Shown piece after piece: positions 17,309 through 25,801 of a stretch of DNA of 64,000 bases. The DNA lies in contig NC_012483.1 of the NCBI RefSeq assembly GCF_000022565.1, forward strand, positions 558,001-622,000, read 5' to 3'. This DNA comes from Acidobacterium capsulatum ATCC 51196 (GTDB lineage: Bacteria > Acidobacteriota > Terriglobia > Terriglobales > Acidobacteriaceae). A model generated the notes under the pieces. The model saw only the letters and a list, made by a program, of their open reading frames with translations. It was not told where the DNA came from and did not search any database. The position numbers and the translations under genes were made by a program. The number at the start of each line of letters is the position of its first letter. Position 1 is the first letter of the stretch.

Positions 17309-19192
17309 ATGTCAGCTGAAACCATGTCTATAGATTCGCAGCGGGGCACCTCTTCGCTACGCCTGAGTCTTCTTGCCTTTGTACTGACATTTCTGACCGG
17401 GCTGCTGAGCCTGGGGCTGACGCGACATCTCTCCCATCTGAATCCCATCTGGTGGTCCAACGGAGTATTGCTGGCTGCCGTGCTGGCTGCGCGCAAGCGG
17501 GCCTGGCCGATGCTGCTGGCCGCCGGCGGAGTGGCCATTCTGCTGGCGCACGTGATCGTTGTGCATACCTTCGGACTTGCGGTGGCACTGATTGACCTCT
17601 GCAACCTGCTGGAGGTTTTAGTCGCCGCCTGGGTTTTGCGGGTCTGGATGGGCGAGTCCTTTGACCTGAGAGGCGCCGAAAAGTTGTGGCGCTTTGTGCT
17701 GACGGCGGTTCTGATTGCGCCGTCCATCTCCGGGGTGTTTGCCTCATTGCTGCATCACTACCTGCAGGGCATTCCCTTTCTGCAGGCGATGATGCAGTGG
17801 TATTTTGCCGATGCGCTGGGGGTTGCGACCGCAACTCCGGTGGCCTTTGCGCTCTACCGGGGCCAGGTGCGGGACATCTGGCGCAAGGACACCAGCCGGC
17901 AGAACATTCCGCTGCTGCTGTTGTTAACGCTTGCGACGGTGGTGTGCTTTTTGCAGCCGAGTGTTGCGTTTCTCTTTTTGCTGTTCCCTGCCCTACTGGT
18001 GGTGGCCGTGCAAACCGGCTGGACCGGAAGCGGCGCAGGAGTTCTGCTGATTGCTCTGATCGCCGTGATTCTGACCGGGCTCGGCTACGGCCCCATGGCC
18101 AGCCTGGAAGGCGTTTCGCTCAGGATCAAGACAGTCGATCTTCAGCTTTTTCTTGCCTCGTGCTCCATCTGCGGAACGATTGTTTCCGCAATCTTTGAGG
18201 AGCGGCGCAAGCTGCTCAAGCTTGCGGTGGAGAACGAGCGGCGCTTCCGGTCGCTGGCCGAGAGTTCGCCGGATGTGATGGTGTTGACCGACCTGGCGGG
18301 ACGGCGGCTTTATGTTTCGAGCGCGGCGAAGACTCTTCTGGGATGGAGTCCAAAAGAACTGCTGGGAAAGACCTATCAGAGTAACATCGTGCATTCGGAC
18401 GATGTGCCCGCGCTGGAAGAGGCGCTGAGCGATGTGCGCCGCACCGGGGAAGGACGTACGCTCACCTACCGCTGCCAGCATAAAGATGGGTCTTATCTGT
18501 GGGTGGAGGCCAGCCTGATGCTCTACCGCGACATGCAGAGTCATGACCCGATCGGATTTGTGAACGTGGTGCGCGACATTACCAGCCGCAAAGCAGCCGA
18601 AGAGCGGATGCAGACAGCCTACCTGGAGCTGCAGGCGCTGGCTGAGATCGACGCACTGACAGGTGTGGCGAACCGGCGGCACTTTGACAAAGTGCTGGAC
18701 GCGGAATGGAAGCGGGCCATTCGTACCGGCGCACCGACGGCGCTGCTGCTGATCGACGTGGACTGGTTCAAGAATTACAACGACATCTATGGGCACCTCG
18801 AGGGCGATGTATGCCTGCGCAGCATCGCTACGTGGATCTCGGTGTGCATTCACCGTTCCACAGACCTGGTGGCGCGGTTTGGCGGCGAAGAGTTTGCCCT
18901 GATTCTGCCGGATACGGACGAAGCCGGGGCGGCGGCGCTCGGCGAGAGAATCCGGGAAGAGATTGAGGCCCGCAAGGTCGTGCATCGCGGCAACGAATAT
19001 GGCCACATCACGATCAGCGCGGGCTGCGCCTCATTGATGCCGATGCGCGGCACCAGCGGAACTCTGCTGATCGACGCCGCCGACAAGGCCTTGTACCGGG
19101 CCAAGAGCAGCGGCCGGAATCGTGTGATGCGCGCCAGCGATGAACAGGAGCCGCGCATCGGCGGCGCAGAAGACACCGTCTCAAGCACATAA
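17309..19192 (+). CDS. MASE1-PAS-GGDEF diguanylate cyclase
   Basis: A 627-residue inner-membrane protein. The N-terminal ~300 residues form a MASE1-type multi-helix sensor (FVLTFLTGLLSLGLTRHLS, NPIWWSNGVLLAAVLAAR and further hydrophobic segments). A PAS domain follows (about 310-430, FRSLAESSPDVMVLTDLAGRRLY), then a GGDEF domain starting at EIDALTGVANRRHFD. The active-site motif is FGGEEF, so it should make cyclic di-GMP. RSTD five residues before it matches the RxxD product-inhibition site. No EAL domain is present. The preceding 210-bp gap holds a candidate promoter and a repeated 12-mer. Confidence 0.94.
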   Translation: MSAETMSIDSQRGTSSLRLSLLAFVLTFLTGLLSLGLTRHLSHLNPIWWSNGVLLAAVLAARKRAWPMLLAAGGVAILLAHVIVVHTFGLAVALIDLCNLLEVLVAAWVLRVWMGESFDLRGAEKLWRFVLTAVLIAPSISGVFASLLHHYLQGIPFLQAMMQWYFADALGVATATPVAFALYRGQVRDIWRKDTSRQNIPLLLLLTLATVVCFLQPSVAFLFLLFPALLVVAVQTGWTGSGAGVLLIALIAVILTGLGYGPMASLEGVSLRIKTVDLQLFLASCSICGTIVSAIFEERRKLLKLAVENERRFRSLAESSPDVMVLTDLAGRRLYVSSAAKTLLGWSPKELLGKTYQSNIVHSDDVPALEEALSDVRRTGEGRTLTYRCQHKDGSYLWVEASLMLYRDMQSHDPIGFVNVVRDITSRKAAEERMQTAYLELQALAEIDALTGVANRRHFDKVLDAEWKRAIRTGAPTALLLIDVDWFKNYNDIYGHLEGDVCLRSIATWISVCIHRSTDLVARFGGEEFALILPDTDEAGAAALGERIREEIEARKVVHRGNEYGHITISAGCASLMPMRGTSGTLLIDAADKALYRAKSSGRNRVMRASDEQEPRIGGAEDTVSST

Positions 19193-19218
19193 AAAGGCCG
19201 CGGATCTGGTCCGCGGCC
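19191..19218 (-). terminator. Rho-independent terminator of the 19242-20210 gene
   Basis: On the minus strand, GGCCGCGGA/TCCGCGGCC forms a perfect 9-bp stem with a 5-nt loop followed by TTTTT. It overlaps the stop codon of the convergent cyclase gene and can serve both. Confidence 0.88.
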
Positions 19219-19241
19219 GATAGATGCTGATTTGCAGTTAG

Positions 19242-20210
19242 CTACTTCACGACGGTCTGGAAGAGCGGCGACTGCAACAGGCTGGCGAACTCGTCGTCGG
19301 TGGTGTTGAAGCGCACCTCGAGAACTCCAGCGGTGGAGTCGATGCTGGTGGCGTCGATGGCCTGCTTTTCGACCGGCGTCCCGCTGAGCTTCTCATACAT
19401 GGCGGCGGCGTTGAGCAGCGACGACATGGTGGCAGCGGTGATGGTATCGGGCGTATTCACGTTGAGCGCAAACTTCACGCCATTATTGAAGTTCATGGTG
19501 TAACTGGAACTCAGCAAACGGGTTTTTACCGCGTTGAAGTCGGCAAGCTGCGAAGCCTGACCGAGCAGGCTGCGCATCATGAACTGCGTGCCCTTCTGGT
19601 CGAGGATGCTCCAGATGGGCTGGGCCTGCACCTGCTGCATCGCGGCCATCATCTGCGTGTTGCTCTGGATGCTGGGGGCCCTGCCGTCGCGAGCAGCGAG
19701 CGCGGGGCGCAGCGCTTCAAGGGACCCGAAGAGCATGGTGGTGGGATTGAGGAAGGTCACCATCATGCCGCCGGCGCCCATGGGATAGAGCTTGTTGGCG
19801 CGAATCATGGTCGGCTTGACCTTCTTTTTGTTGAAGGCGGCGATGATATCCGGCACCGAGAACTGGCCCTGCGCGACGCCGAGAATACGCGTGAAGCTGC
19901 TATTGGCGGCGGGCCGGTACGCGGCAAAGCAGAGCGAATCGACATCATGGCTCTCATCGAGACCCGAGGCCTTGAGGGCGCGCTCGAGCGCCTTGAGCTG
20001 CGGCGGCATCAGACGCGCCTTCATCTGCATGGCTGTGTCGGAGTTCTCCATGGAGCGGTAGTCGATGTCAATGAGCTGCTGCACCTGCTGGGGAATGGCG
20101 GATTGCGCGTCATTGCTGAGCTGTACGGCATGGGCCGGCAGGGCCGCAGTCATCATGGCGGTGAGGGCGCATGCGCCGAGCATCGCCTTCCACTTGGTTG
20201 TTCTGCTCAC
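19242..20210 (-). CDS. Exported hypothetical protein
   Basis: A 322-residue secreted protein I do not recognise by name. A signal peptide (TTKWKAMLGACALTAMMTAALPAHA) is followed by a mixed alpha/beta region with no catalytic motif I can identify. DSLCFAAYRP and ILGVAQGQF suggest a repeated two-lobed fold, as in large exported acidobacterial proteins that report on or bind ligands, but this is speculation. I chose GTG 20210, with GGAG ten bases upstream; an ATG at 20237 is also in frame but lacks a ribosome site. A strong terminator follows. Confidence 0.75.
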   Translation of the reverse strand: MSRTTKWKAMLGACALTAMMTAALPAHAVQLSNDAQSAIPQQVQQLIDIDYRSMENSDTAMQMKARLMPPQLKALERALKASGLDESHDVDSLCFAAYRPAANSSFTRILGVAQGQFSVPDIIAAFNKKKVKPTMIRANKLYPMGAGGMMVTFLNPTTMLFGSLEALRPALAARDGRAPSIQSNTQMMAAMQQVQAQPIWSILDQKGTQFMMRSLLGQASQLADFNAVKTRLLSSSYTMNFNNGVKFALNVNTPDTITAATMSSLLNAAAMYEKLSGTPVEKQAIDATSIDSTAGVLEVRFNTTDDEFASLLQSPLFQTVVK

Positions 20211-20309
20211 TGAAGAATTTCTCCATCCTTGGGGCATATGTTGTTGTTTTCTCCGCGACTCACAAACTTTTCGGAAACGACAGATCCAGCAGAAGGCGCA
20301 AGGCGGCGG

Positions 20310-21263
20310 TCAACCTTGCTGACCGGCACCGGGCCAGGCGATGGGCCAGGCGAGTCTGCGTTCGAGCACTTTCTGGTCTGGATCGAACTCATGTAATAGA
20401 CGCGCCCATTCGCTTTCCCGCTCATAAGCGGCCTCCGGAATCAAACCGATCAACTCACCGCGAATGGGGACGGTACCGTGCGCCTGTGCCTTTTGCTTGA
20501 CCAGGGCGAAGACCTCGCCGACCGAGACGCGGGTAAAGTCAGTGACATTCATGGTGACCTGTGCCTCGCCGTTGACGAGAACTCCCAGGGCTTTGACGCC
20601 GTGGAGGCCTCCGCCGGAATGGCGGACCTCGCGGGCGATGGCACGGGCGATGCCCACGTCAGGAGTGTCGAGATAGATGTTGTAGGCGATGAGAAATTTG
20701 CGCGCGCCGATGGCGACGGCTCCGGCGGTGGGGTGCAGTTCGGGACCGCCAACGTCGGGGCGGCGGGCAGGTTCGTTGCGCACGGCTTCGCGCAGGCCCT
20801 CGAACTGGCCGCGGCGCACCTCCTCCAACTGGGCCCGGTCGGGCCGGGCAGCAGCGGCCTCGTAGAAATAGACCGGAACGCCGTACCGGCGCCAGACTTC
20901 CCTGCCGGCCTGGCGGGCGATAAGGGCGCACTGCTCGAGCGAGATGCCGCGAATGGGCACAAACGGAATGACATCAGCCGCGCCGATGCGGGGATGCACG
21001 CCCTGCTGACGAGTGAGGTCGATGAGCTCGGCGGCGGCCCCGGCGGCGCGGATGGCAGCCTCCTGCACGGCTGCCGGATGCCCCGCGATGGTGACGACGG
21101 AGCGGTTGTGGTCGTGATCGAGCGAGTAGTCGAGGAGCTGCACGCCTTCCACGGCCATGGCGGCGATGATCTTGTGGATGGCTTGCTCGTCTCTGCCTTC
21201 GGAGAAATTGGGGACGCACTCGATGAGAGCGTCCGGCTCAAAGAGCGGACCGGATGAGGTCAC
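20310..21263 (-). CDS. ftcD: Glutamate formimidoyltransferase
   Basis: A 317-residue enzyme that moves the formimino group of N-formimino-glutamate to tetrahydrofolate in histidine degradation. The N-terminal signature ECVPNFSEGRD and the HPRIGAADVIPFVPIRG segment with its folate-site residues are clear. The cyclodeaminase domain found in fused animal enzymes is absent; the length equals the transferase alone. The start is GTG 21263 with AGGTGAG five bases upstream. No other hut gene is nearby. Confidence 0.93.
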   Translation of the reverse strand: MTSSGPLFEPDALIECVPNFSEGRDEQAIHKIIAAMAVEGVQLLDYSLDHDHNRSVVTIAGHPAAVQEAAIRAAGAAAELIDLTRQQGVHPRIGAADVIPFVPIRGISLEQCALIARQAGREVWRRYGVPVYFYEAAAARPDRAQLEEVRRGQFEGLREAVRNEPARRPDVGGPELHPTAGAVAIGARKFLIAYNIYLDTPDVGIARAIAREVRHSGGGLHGVKALGVLVNGEAQVTMNVTDFTRVSVGEVFALVKQKAQAHGTVPIRGELIGLIPEAAYERESEWARLLHEFDPDQKVLERRLAWPIAWPGAGQQG

Positions 21264-21300
21264 CGATACTCACCTGCCTTCCATACAGAGCGGTGTGGAG

Positions 21301-21455
21301 CCCTGAGGGTGCCTGTGGTGAAAGTCGAAATGGACATGAAAGGCATCCCTCAGTGGCTAAAGCCCTGGTGATATTGCTTGACCTGGCGTACGGGCTAAAG
21401 CCCGTACCCTTCAACGGAAGCCGTGCCCTGATACAAAACTGACTTTCACCACAAG
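21301..21455. repeat. Dispersed non-coding repeat with GGCTAAAGCC hairpins
   Basis: The stretch is bounded by a 13-bp inverted repeat, TGTGGTGAAAGTC at 21314-21326 and its complement at 21441-21453. Inside are two hairpins sharing a TAAA loop: 21351-21367 (CAGTGGC/GCCCTG) and 21388-21407 (GTACGGGC/GCCCGTAC). A related TAAA-loop hairpin occurs at 26680-26700. It has no coding potential and looks like a mobile or dispersed intergenic element of the kind frequent in Acidobacteriota genomes (from memory, not searched). Confidence 0.6.
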
Positions 21456-21489
21456 CTCCTGAGAAGGCCGGGCTGAACAACGTGAGACT

Positions 21490-22260
21490 CTACCGCTTGC
21501 GGCTCCACCACCAGCTATAGCCGAGCTGAAACTGGACGCTGGCGTTGACGCCGGGATTCTTGTCGCCGAGCGAAGAGCTGGAGATGTGCACGGCGTTCGC
21601 CTCCACATAAATAGAACGGCGCGGAGAAATAAAGTAGTGCGTGCCGATGCCGAACTGCGGCGTGAAATTGAAGACGCTGGTTCCGCCTGGGGTGCCATGC
21701 GGCACGAGCACATCGGGCGGAAACTTATGCGTGGTGTAGATGAGTCCGCCGCCGCCCTGCACCCAGGGTTCCCAACGGCCGTGCGGCATGAGGTCCCAGC
21801 GCAGAAGGATGGGCGTGATGCTGATGCCGGTGAAGGTTCCGCCGCCGGTGGGCAGAAATTGATCGCCGATTTGCTGGCCGCTGCTGTTGGTGACGGGGTA
21901 GGCCTGCAGGCCGGCCTTGGGCGTGAAAGCCTGCCAGTAGGGCATGACCTCGATGTCGTATTCAAAACGGCCACGGAGCAGGCCCGGCAGCGCAGGGTGA
22001 GTGAGAATTTTGCCTAGCTTGACGCCGGCCGCGAGGAAATGGAAATCAGAGCGATTGGCCGTGCCGAAGCCCCCCTGCAGGAAGGGGCCAAACTCCCACG
22101 GGTAGTGGGAGAGCGTGGTTTCAGGCGTCTGGATGTTGTAGTGAAAGTGAGGATTGGCAGGCTGCGCGGTGGTGGTTTGCGCGGCGGCCGAAGCGATCAT
22201 GACCGTGCCGAAGAAAGCGATGCCAAGTGTGGCGGCAAATGAGGAAAAGAGTCGTTTCAT
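21490..22260 (-). CDS. PagL-like outer-membrane lipid A 3-O-deacylase (acyloxyacyl hydrolase family)
   Basis: A 256-residue predicted beta-barrel. A signal peptide (about 1-28, ending ASAAAQ) is followed by alternating strands. The C-terminal part has VHISSSSLGDKNPGVNASVQ, matching the PagL pattern His-x-Ser ... NPG that carries the catalytic His/Ser. The protein ends in aromatic and basic residues (LGYSWWWSRKR). It would remove the 3-O-acyl chain from lipid A and so alter envelope properties. The start ATG 22260 has GAGG twelve bases upstream. A yebC terminator precedes it. Confidence 0.75.
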   Translation of the reverse strand: MKRLFSSFAATLGIAFFGTVMIASAAAQTTTAQPANPHFHYNIQTPETTLSHYPWEFGPFLQGGFGTANRSDFHFLAAGVKLGKILTHPALPGLLRGRFEYDIEVMPYWQAFTPKAGLQAYPVTNSSGQQIGDQFLPTGGGTFTGISITPILLRWDLMPHGRWEPWVQGGGGLIYTTHKFPPDVLVPHGTPGGTSVFNFTPQFGIGTHYFISPRRSIYVEANAVHISSSSLGDKNPGVNASVQFQLGYSWWWSRKR

Positions 22261-22283
22261 TCTGTCGGTGATTCCCTCGCGAG

Positions 22284-22310
22284 AAGACAAAGGCCGCCTG
22301 CGGGCGGCCC
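22284..22310 (-). terminator. Terminator of yebC
   Basis: Reading leftward after the yebC stop, GGCCGCC/GGCGGCC forms a 7-bp GC stem with a CGCA loop followed by TTTGTCTT. Confidence 0.72.
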
Positions 22311-22338
22311 TGTGTCGTGATGATTGTGCGGGCCGGGG

Positions 22339-23079
22339 TTAGCCGGCCACCTCTTCCACCTGCTCCATGTCGAAGTTGGAGTAGACGTTCTGTACATCGT
22401 CGTGATCTTCGAGCGTTTCGAGTAGACGCATCATCTGGTTGGCGGTAGCGCCTTCGAGCTTGGTGTAGGTGGAGGCGATCATGGTCACCTCGGCCACCTG
22501 CGGCTCGATGCCGGCGTCGCGCACGGCCTGTACGACGGCGTCGTAGGCCTGGGGCTCGGTGAGGATCTCCCAGTTTTCGCCTTCGCCGTTGAGGTCATCG
22601 CCGCCCGCTTCGAGCACGATATTCATGAGCTTCTCCTCATCGGCCGCGTCTTTCGAGACGACGATAAGGCCCTTCTTCTGGAACATGAAGCGGACAGAGT
22701 TCGGCTCGCCGAGGTTGCCGCCGTTCTTAGAGAAGGCGTGGCGGATTTCGCTCACGGCACGGTTGCGGTTGTCGGTCGTGGCCTCGACGATGACGGCGAC
22801 GCCTCCGGGACCGTAGCCCTCGAAGGTGATCTCTTCATAGACCGCGCCGGGCAGCTCGCCGGTGCCGCGCTGGATGGCGCGCTTGATGTTGTCCTGAGGC
22901 ATGTTCTCGGCCTTGGCCGCGGCGATAGCGGTGCGCAGGCGCGGGTTGCCGTCAGGGTCGCCGCCAGCACGGGCGGAGATGGTGATTTCCTTGATGAGAC
23001 GGGTGAAGATCTTGCCGCGCTTGGCGTCGAGCGCGCCCTTTTTGTGCTTGATTGTCGCCCATTTGGAATGGCCGGACAT
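22339..23079 (-). CDS. yebC: YebC/PmpR family protein
   Basis: A 246-residue cytosolic protein, the usual length. It begins with the signature [23 protein letters not shown] and contains [17 protein letters not shown] and the acidic patch [11 protein letters not shown]. Family members act as transcription regulators or, as shown more recently, relieve ribosome stalling at proline stretches. The start ATG 23079 has GAGG six bases upstream; the frame extends upstream to 23151 without support. Confidence 0.95.
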   Translation of the reverse strand: MSGHSKWATIKHKKGALDAKRGKIFTRLIKEITISARAGGDPDGNPRLRTAIAAAKAENMPQDNIKRAIQRGTGELPGAVYEEITFEGYGPGGVAVIVEATTDNRNRAVSEIRHAFSKNGGNLGEPNSVRFMFQKKGLIVVSKDAADEEKLMNIVLEAGGDDLNGEGENWEILTEPQAYDAVVQAVRDAGIEPQVAEVTMIASTYTKLEGATANQMMRLLETLEDHDDVQNVYSNFDMEQVEEVAG

Positions 23080-23305
23080 GGGAACCTCAGAAGCGATCTG
23101 TGTGGATTGATTTGCGGCATCGCCCAGAGGAATAACGACGCACTGCGCCATGCCTGCAAAGGGTAAGTATAACAGGCCGGAGAGCTTTCCTTAGGCGGCG
23201 GTGAAAGATGAAGGATGGGTGGATCGCAGAAGAGAGCGGCCCCACGCCAGCCAGGCTGAGGCTTGCATGGGGCACGATGATTTTGCTTCGAAATGAAGCG
23301 TTGAT

Positions 23306-24361
23306 TTAGCCGATCTGGCCCTGCTCTTTGTAGCTGGGCACGGGGAGCGGGTTGCGCTCCACAAACTGGCGCTGGTGCCAGTAAGGGTAGATGGGCGTGA
23401 CTTCGCTGGCGCGGTCGAGCTTTTCCACCTGCGCGGGAGTGAGGTTCCATCCTGCGGCGGCGAGGTTCTGCTTGAGCTGCTCTTCATTGCGCGCGCCGAT
23501 GATGACACTCGAAACGGTGGGGCGCTGCAGCAGCCAGTTGAGCGCAATCTGCGGCACGGTCTTGCCGGTCTCTTTGGCAACTTCATCGAGAGCATCGACC
23601 ACACGGTAGAGGTATTCCTCCTCGACCTGCGGGCCGTAGTCCGCAGTCTTGTGCAGGCGGCTTTGCTCGGGCAGTGGCTGGCCGCGGCGAATCTTGCCGG
23701 TGAGGCGGCCCCAGCCGAGCGGGCTCCAGACCAGTGCGCCGACGTTTTCAGAGAGGCCGAGCGGCATGAGCTCCCACTCGTATTCGCGGCCCACGAGGGA
23801 GTAATAAACCTGATGCGCGACGTAACGCGCCCATCCGTAACGCTCGGAGATGGAGAGCGACTTCATCAGGTGCCAGCCGGAGAAGTTGGAGCAGGCGATA
23901 TAGCGCACCTTGCCCGAGTGGACGAGGGTGTTGAGCGCGTCGAGGGTTTCATCGATGGGCGTCGTCGCGTCGAAACCATGCATGTGGTAGATGTCGATGT
24001 AATCGGTGCCGAGGCGCTGGAGGCTCGCGTTGCACTGCTCGATGAGGTGCGAGCGCGAGGAGCCAAGATTGTTGGGGCCTGCCGCCATGCGGAAGGTGGC
24101 CTTGGTGGAGATGAGCCACTCCTGCCGGTGGCTGGCGATGGCTTTGCCGAGAACCTCTTCCGCGAGGCCGGTGGAGTAGACATTGGCGACATCGATGAGA
24201 TTGACGCCGGCTTCCTGACAGAGCGCGAGCAGACGCTGCGCTTCGTCGACCTGAGTTTGTCCCCATGCTTTGAAGAATTCGTTGCCGCCGCCAAAGGTGG
24301 CCGCGCCAAAGCTGAGCGCGGAGACCTTCAGTCCCGAGTGACCAAGCCGTCTGTATTCCAT
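23306..24361 (-). CDS. Aldo/keto reductase
   Basis: A 351-residue NADPH-dependent oxidoreductase. The N-terminus MEYRRLGHSGLKVSALSFG is typical of the family. The catalytic tetrad can be read in sequence: Asp in NLIDVANVYS, Tyr in the same segment, Lys in LISTKATF and His in IYHMHGFD. C-terminal SSVIIGARNEEQL is the NADPH-binding loop. It resembles the AKR11/13 (YajO-like) branch; the substrate is unknown. The frame is open back to 25189 but the product clearly starts at ATG 24361. It is divergent from the RND adaptor gene. Confidence 0.92.
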   Translation of the reverse strand: MEYRRLGHSGLKVSALSFGAATFGGGNEFFKAWGQTQVDEAQRLLALCQEAGVNLIDVANVYSTGLAEEVLGKAIASHRQEWLISTKATFRMAAGPNNLGSSRSHLIEQCNASLQRLGTDYIDIYHMHGFDATTPIDETLDALNTLVHSGKVRYIACSNFSGWHLMKSLSISERYGWARYVAHQVYYSLVGREYEWELMPLGLSENVGALVWSPLGWGRLTGKIRRGQPLPEQSRLHKTADYGPQVEEEYLYRVVDALDEVAKETGKTVPQIALNWLLQRPTVSSVIIGARNEEQLKQNLAAAGWNLTPAQVEKLDRASEVTPIYPYWHQRQFVERNPLPVPSYKEQGQIG

Positions 24362-24429
24362 GAGATATGAGATGCCCGTGGGCGAGGGTAAGTTTCGCAC
24401 CGGGAGATATGGAGGGATCAGTTTCCTTT

Positions 24430-24455
24430 CCCGGGTCCGAACTGACGGACCCGGG
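24430..24455. repeat. Perfect 10-bp hairpin between divergent genes
   Basis: CCCGGGTCCG and CGGACCCGGG flank AACTGA. It sits between two divergent start codons, so it cannot be a simple terminator. The core GGTCCG-N6-CGGACC recurs at 33662-33681. Confidence 0.55.
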
Positions 24456-24547
24456 GTAACCGATGCTGTGGATGGAACCAACGTCGAAGCGGCTGCGTAT
24501 GAGTGATCAATCCGCCGGAAGAAAATGCCGGCGCCGGAGGAGATGTC

Positions 24548-25765
24548 TTGAATCAGTCGCAGCGGAAACGGAAGCGCAGGGGGGGCCTCTGGGCCGGAGT
24601 TGGGATTGCAGTGGTGCTGGTCCTGATTGTTGGCGGCGTGATGGTGGTGAAGGGGCATGGGACGAAGATTCCGGCCTCGCAACTGGCCAAGGTGGAGCGC
24701 GGGGATATCATTCGCAGCGTGGTGGCGACCGGACCGATTGAGCCGATTACGAAGGTGGATATTCAGTCGAAGGCGAGCGGCATTGTCGAGAAGCTGTATG
24801 TGGACATCAACCAGCATGTGACGAAGGGCGAGAAGCTGGCACAACTGGATCAGCAGGAGATTCTGGCGCAGGTGCAGGCACAGCAGGCGACGCTGGCCGC
24901 AGCGCAGGCGAATGTGGAGAGCGCGAAGGCAAATGTGGCGGAGGATCGCGTGAATGCGGCGGCTCCAGACCTGCCGATGTATCGCGAGACCTTTCAGCGC
25001 AACAAGAAGATGTATGCCGAGGGGCTGGTTTCGCAGCAGGCATTCAATGACGCCGAGCGCGATTATCTGGCGGCGGCGAACAAGCAGAATACGGCGAAGG
25101 CGCAGATTCATGTGGACCTGGCCAAGCTGCAGCAGGCGCTGGCGCAGGTGCAGGAAGCCAAAGCGAGCCTGGACCAGTTGAATCAGCAACTGGGGTATAC
25201 GACGCTCGTATCACCGATTGACGGCGTCGTGCTCTCGCGCGATGTGCAGGTGGGCGATGCGGTGAGCTCGATCCTGGTGCTGGGTTCAACGGCGACGAAG
25301 GTGATGACCATCGGCGACATCAATCAGGTCTATGTGGATGGCAAGGTGGACGAAGCCGATATTGGCAACGTGTACCTGGGGCAGCCGGCGACGATTCATG
25401 TGCAGTCGTTCCCGAACAAGACGTTCCAGGGCAAGGTCACGAAGATATCGCCTATGGGCGTGGACAAGGACAACGTGACGACGTTTGAAGTGCGCGTGTC
25501 GATTGAGAATCCGGGACATGAGCTGAAGGCGTTGATGACGGCGAATGCGGAGATTCGCGTGAGCGAGCACAAGGACACGTTGACGGTTCCGGAGCAGGCG
25601 CTGACCTATGACAGCAACAAAAATGCCTATGTGTATGTGCCGGACGCGAAGGCCAAGAGCGGACAGCGTAAGGTTGCAGTGAAGGTGGGCATCTCGAACG
25701 GCAATCGCGCAGAGATTCTAAACGGGCTCAAGCAGGGCGAGACCGTGGTGCTGCAACAGTCGTAA
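24548..25765 (+). CDS. RND/HlyD-family periplasmic adaptor protein
   Basis: About 405 residues. An N-terminal membrane anchor (AGVGIAVVLVLIVGGVMVV) follows a basic run. The membrane-fusion-protein pattern follows: barrel-sandwich half (VVATGPIEPITKVDIQSKASGIVEKLYVD), a long coiled-coil hairpin (about 95-190, QQATLAAAQANVESAKANV), the second lipoyl half (SPIDGVVLSRDVQVGDAV) and a beta-barrel. Such proteins connect an inner-membrane pump to an outer-membrane channel, usually MacB-like ABC or RND. No pump gene is adjacent, which is unusual. I chose TTG 24548, which has GGAGGAG five bases upstream; GTG 24503 would add 15 residues without a ribosome site. The DUF4097 gene follows after 36 bp. Confidence 0.9.
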   Translation: MNQSQRKRKRRGGLWAGVGIAVVLVLIVGGVMVVKGHGTKIPASQLAKVERGDIIRSVVATGPIEPITKVDIQSKASGIVEKLYVDINQHVTKGEKLAQLDQQEILAQVQAQQATLAAAQANVESAKANVAEDRVNAAAPDLPMYRETFQRNKKMYAEGLVSQQAFNDAERDYLAAANKQNTAKAQIHVDLAKLQQALAQVQEAKASLDQLNQQLGYTTLVSPIDGVVLSRDVQVGDAVSSILVLGSTATKVMTIGDINQVYVDGKVDEADIGNVYLGQPATIHVQSFPNKTFQGKVTKISPMGVDKDNVTTFEVRVSIENPGHELKALMTANAEIRVSEHKDTLTVPEQALTYDSNKNAYVYVPDAKAKSGQRKVAVKVGISNGNRAEILNGLKQGETVVLQQS

Positions 25766-25801
25766 GATGAGGGCCGGCGAATGAGCAACGGAGGAAGAAC
25801 G

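Noticed and set aside
24362-25189. N-terminal extension of the aldo/keto reductase frame
   Set aside because: It overlaps the RND adaptor gene antisense; the reductase clearly starts at MEYRRLG (24361).
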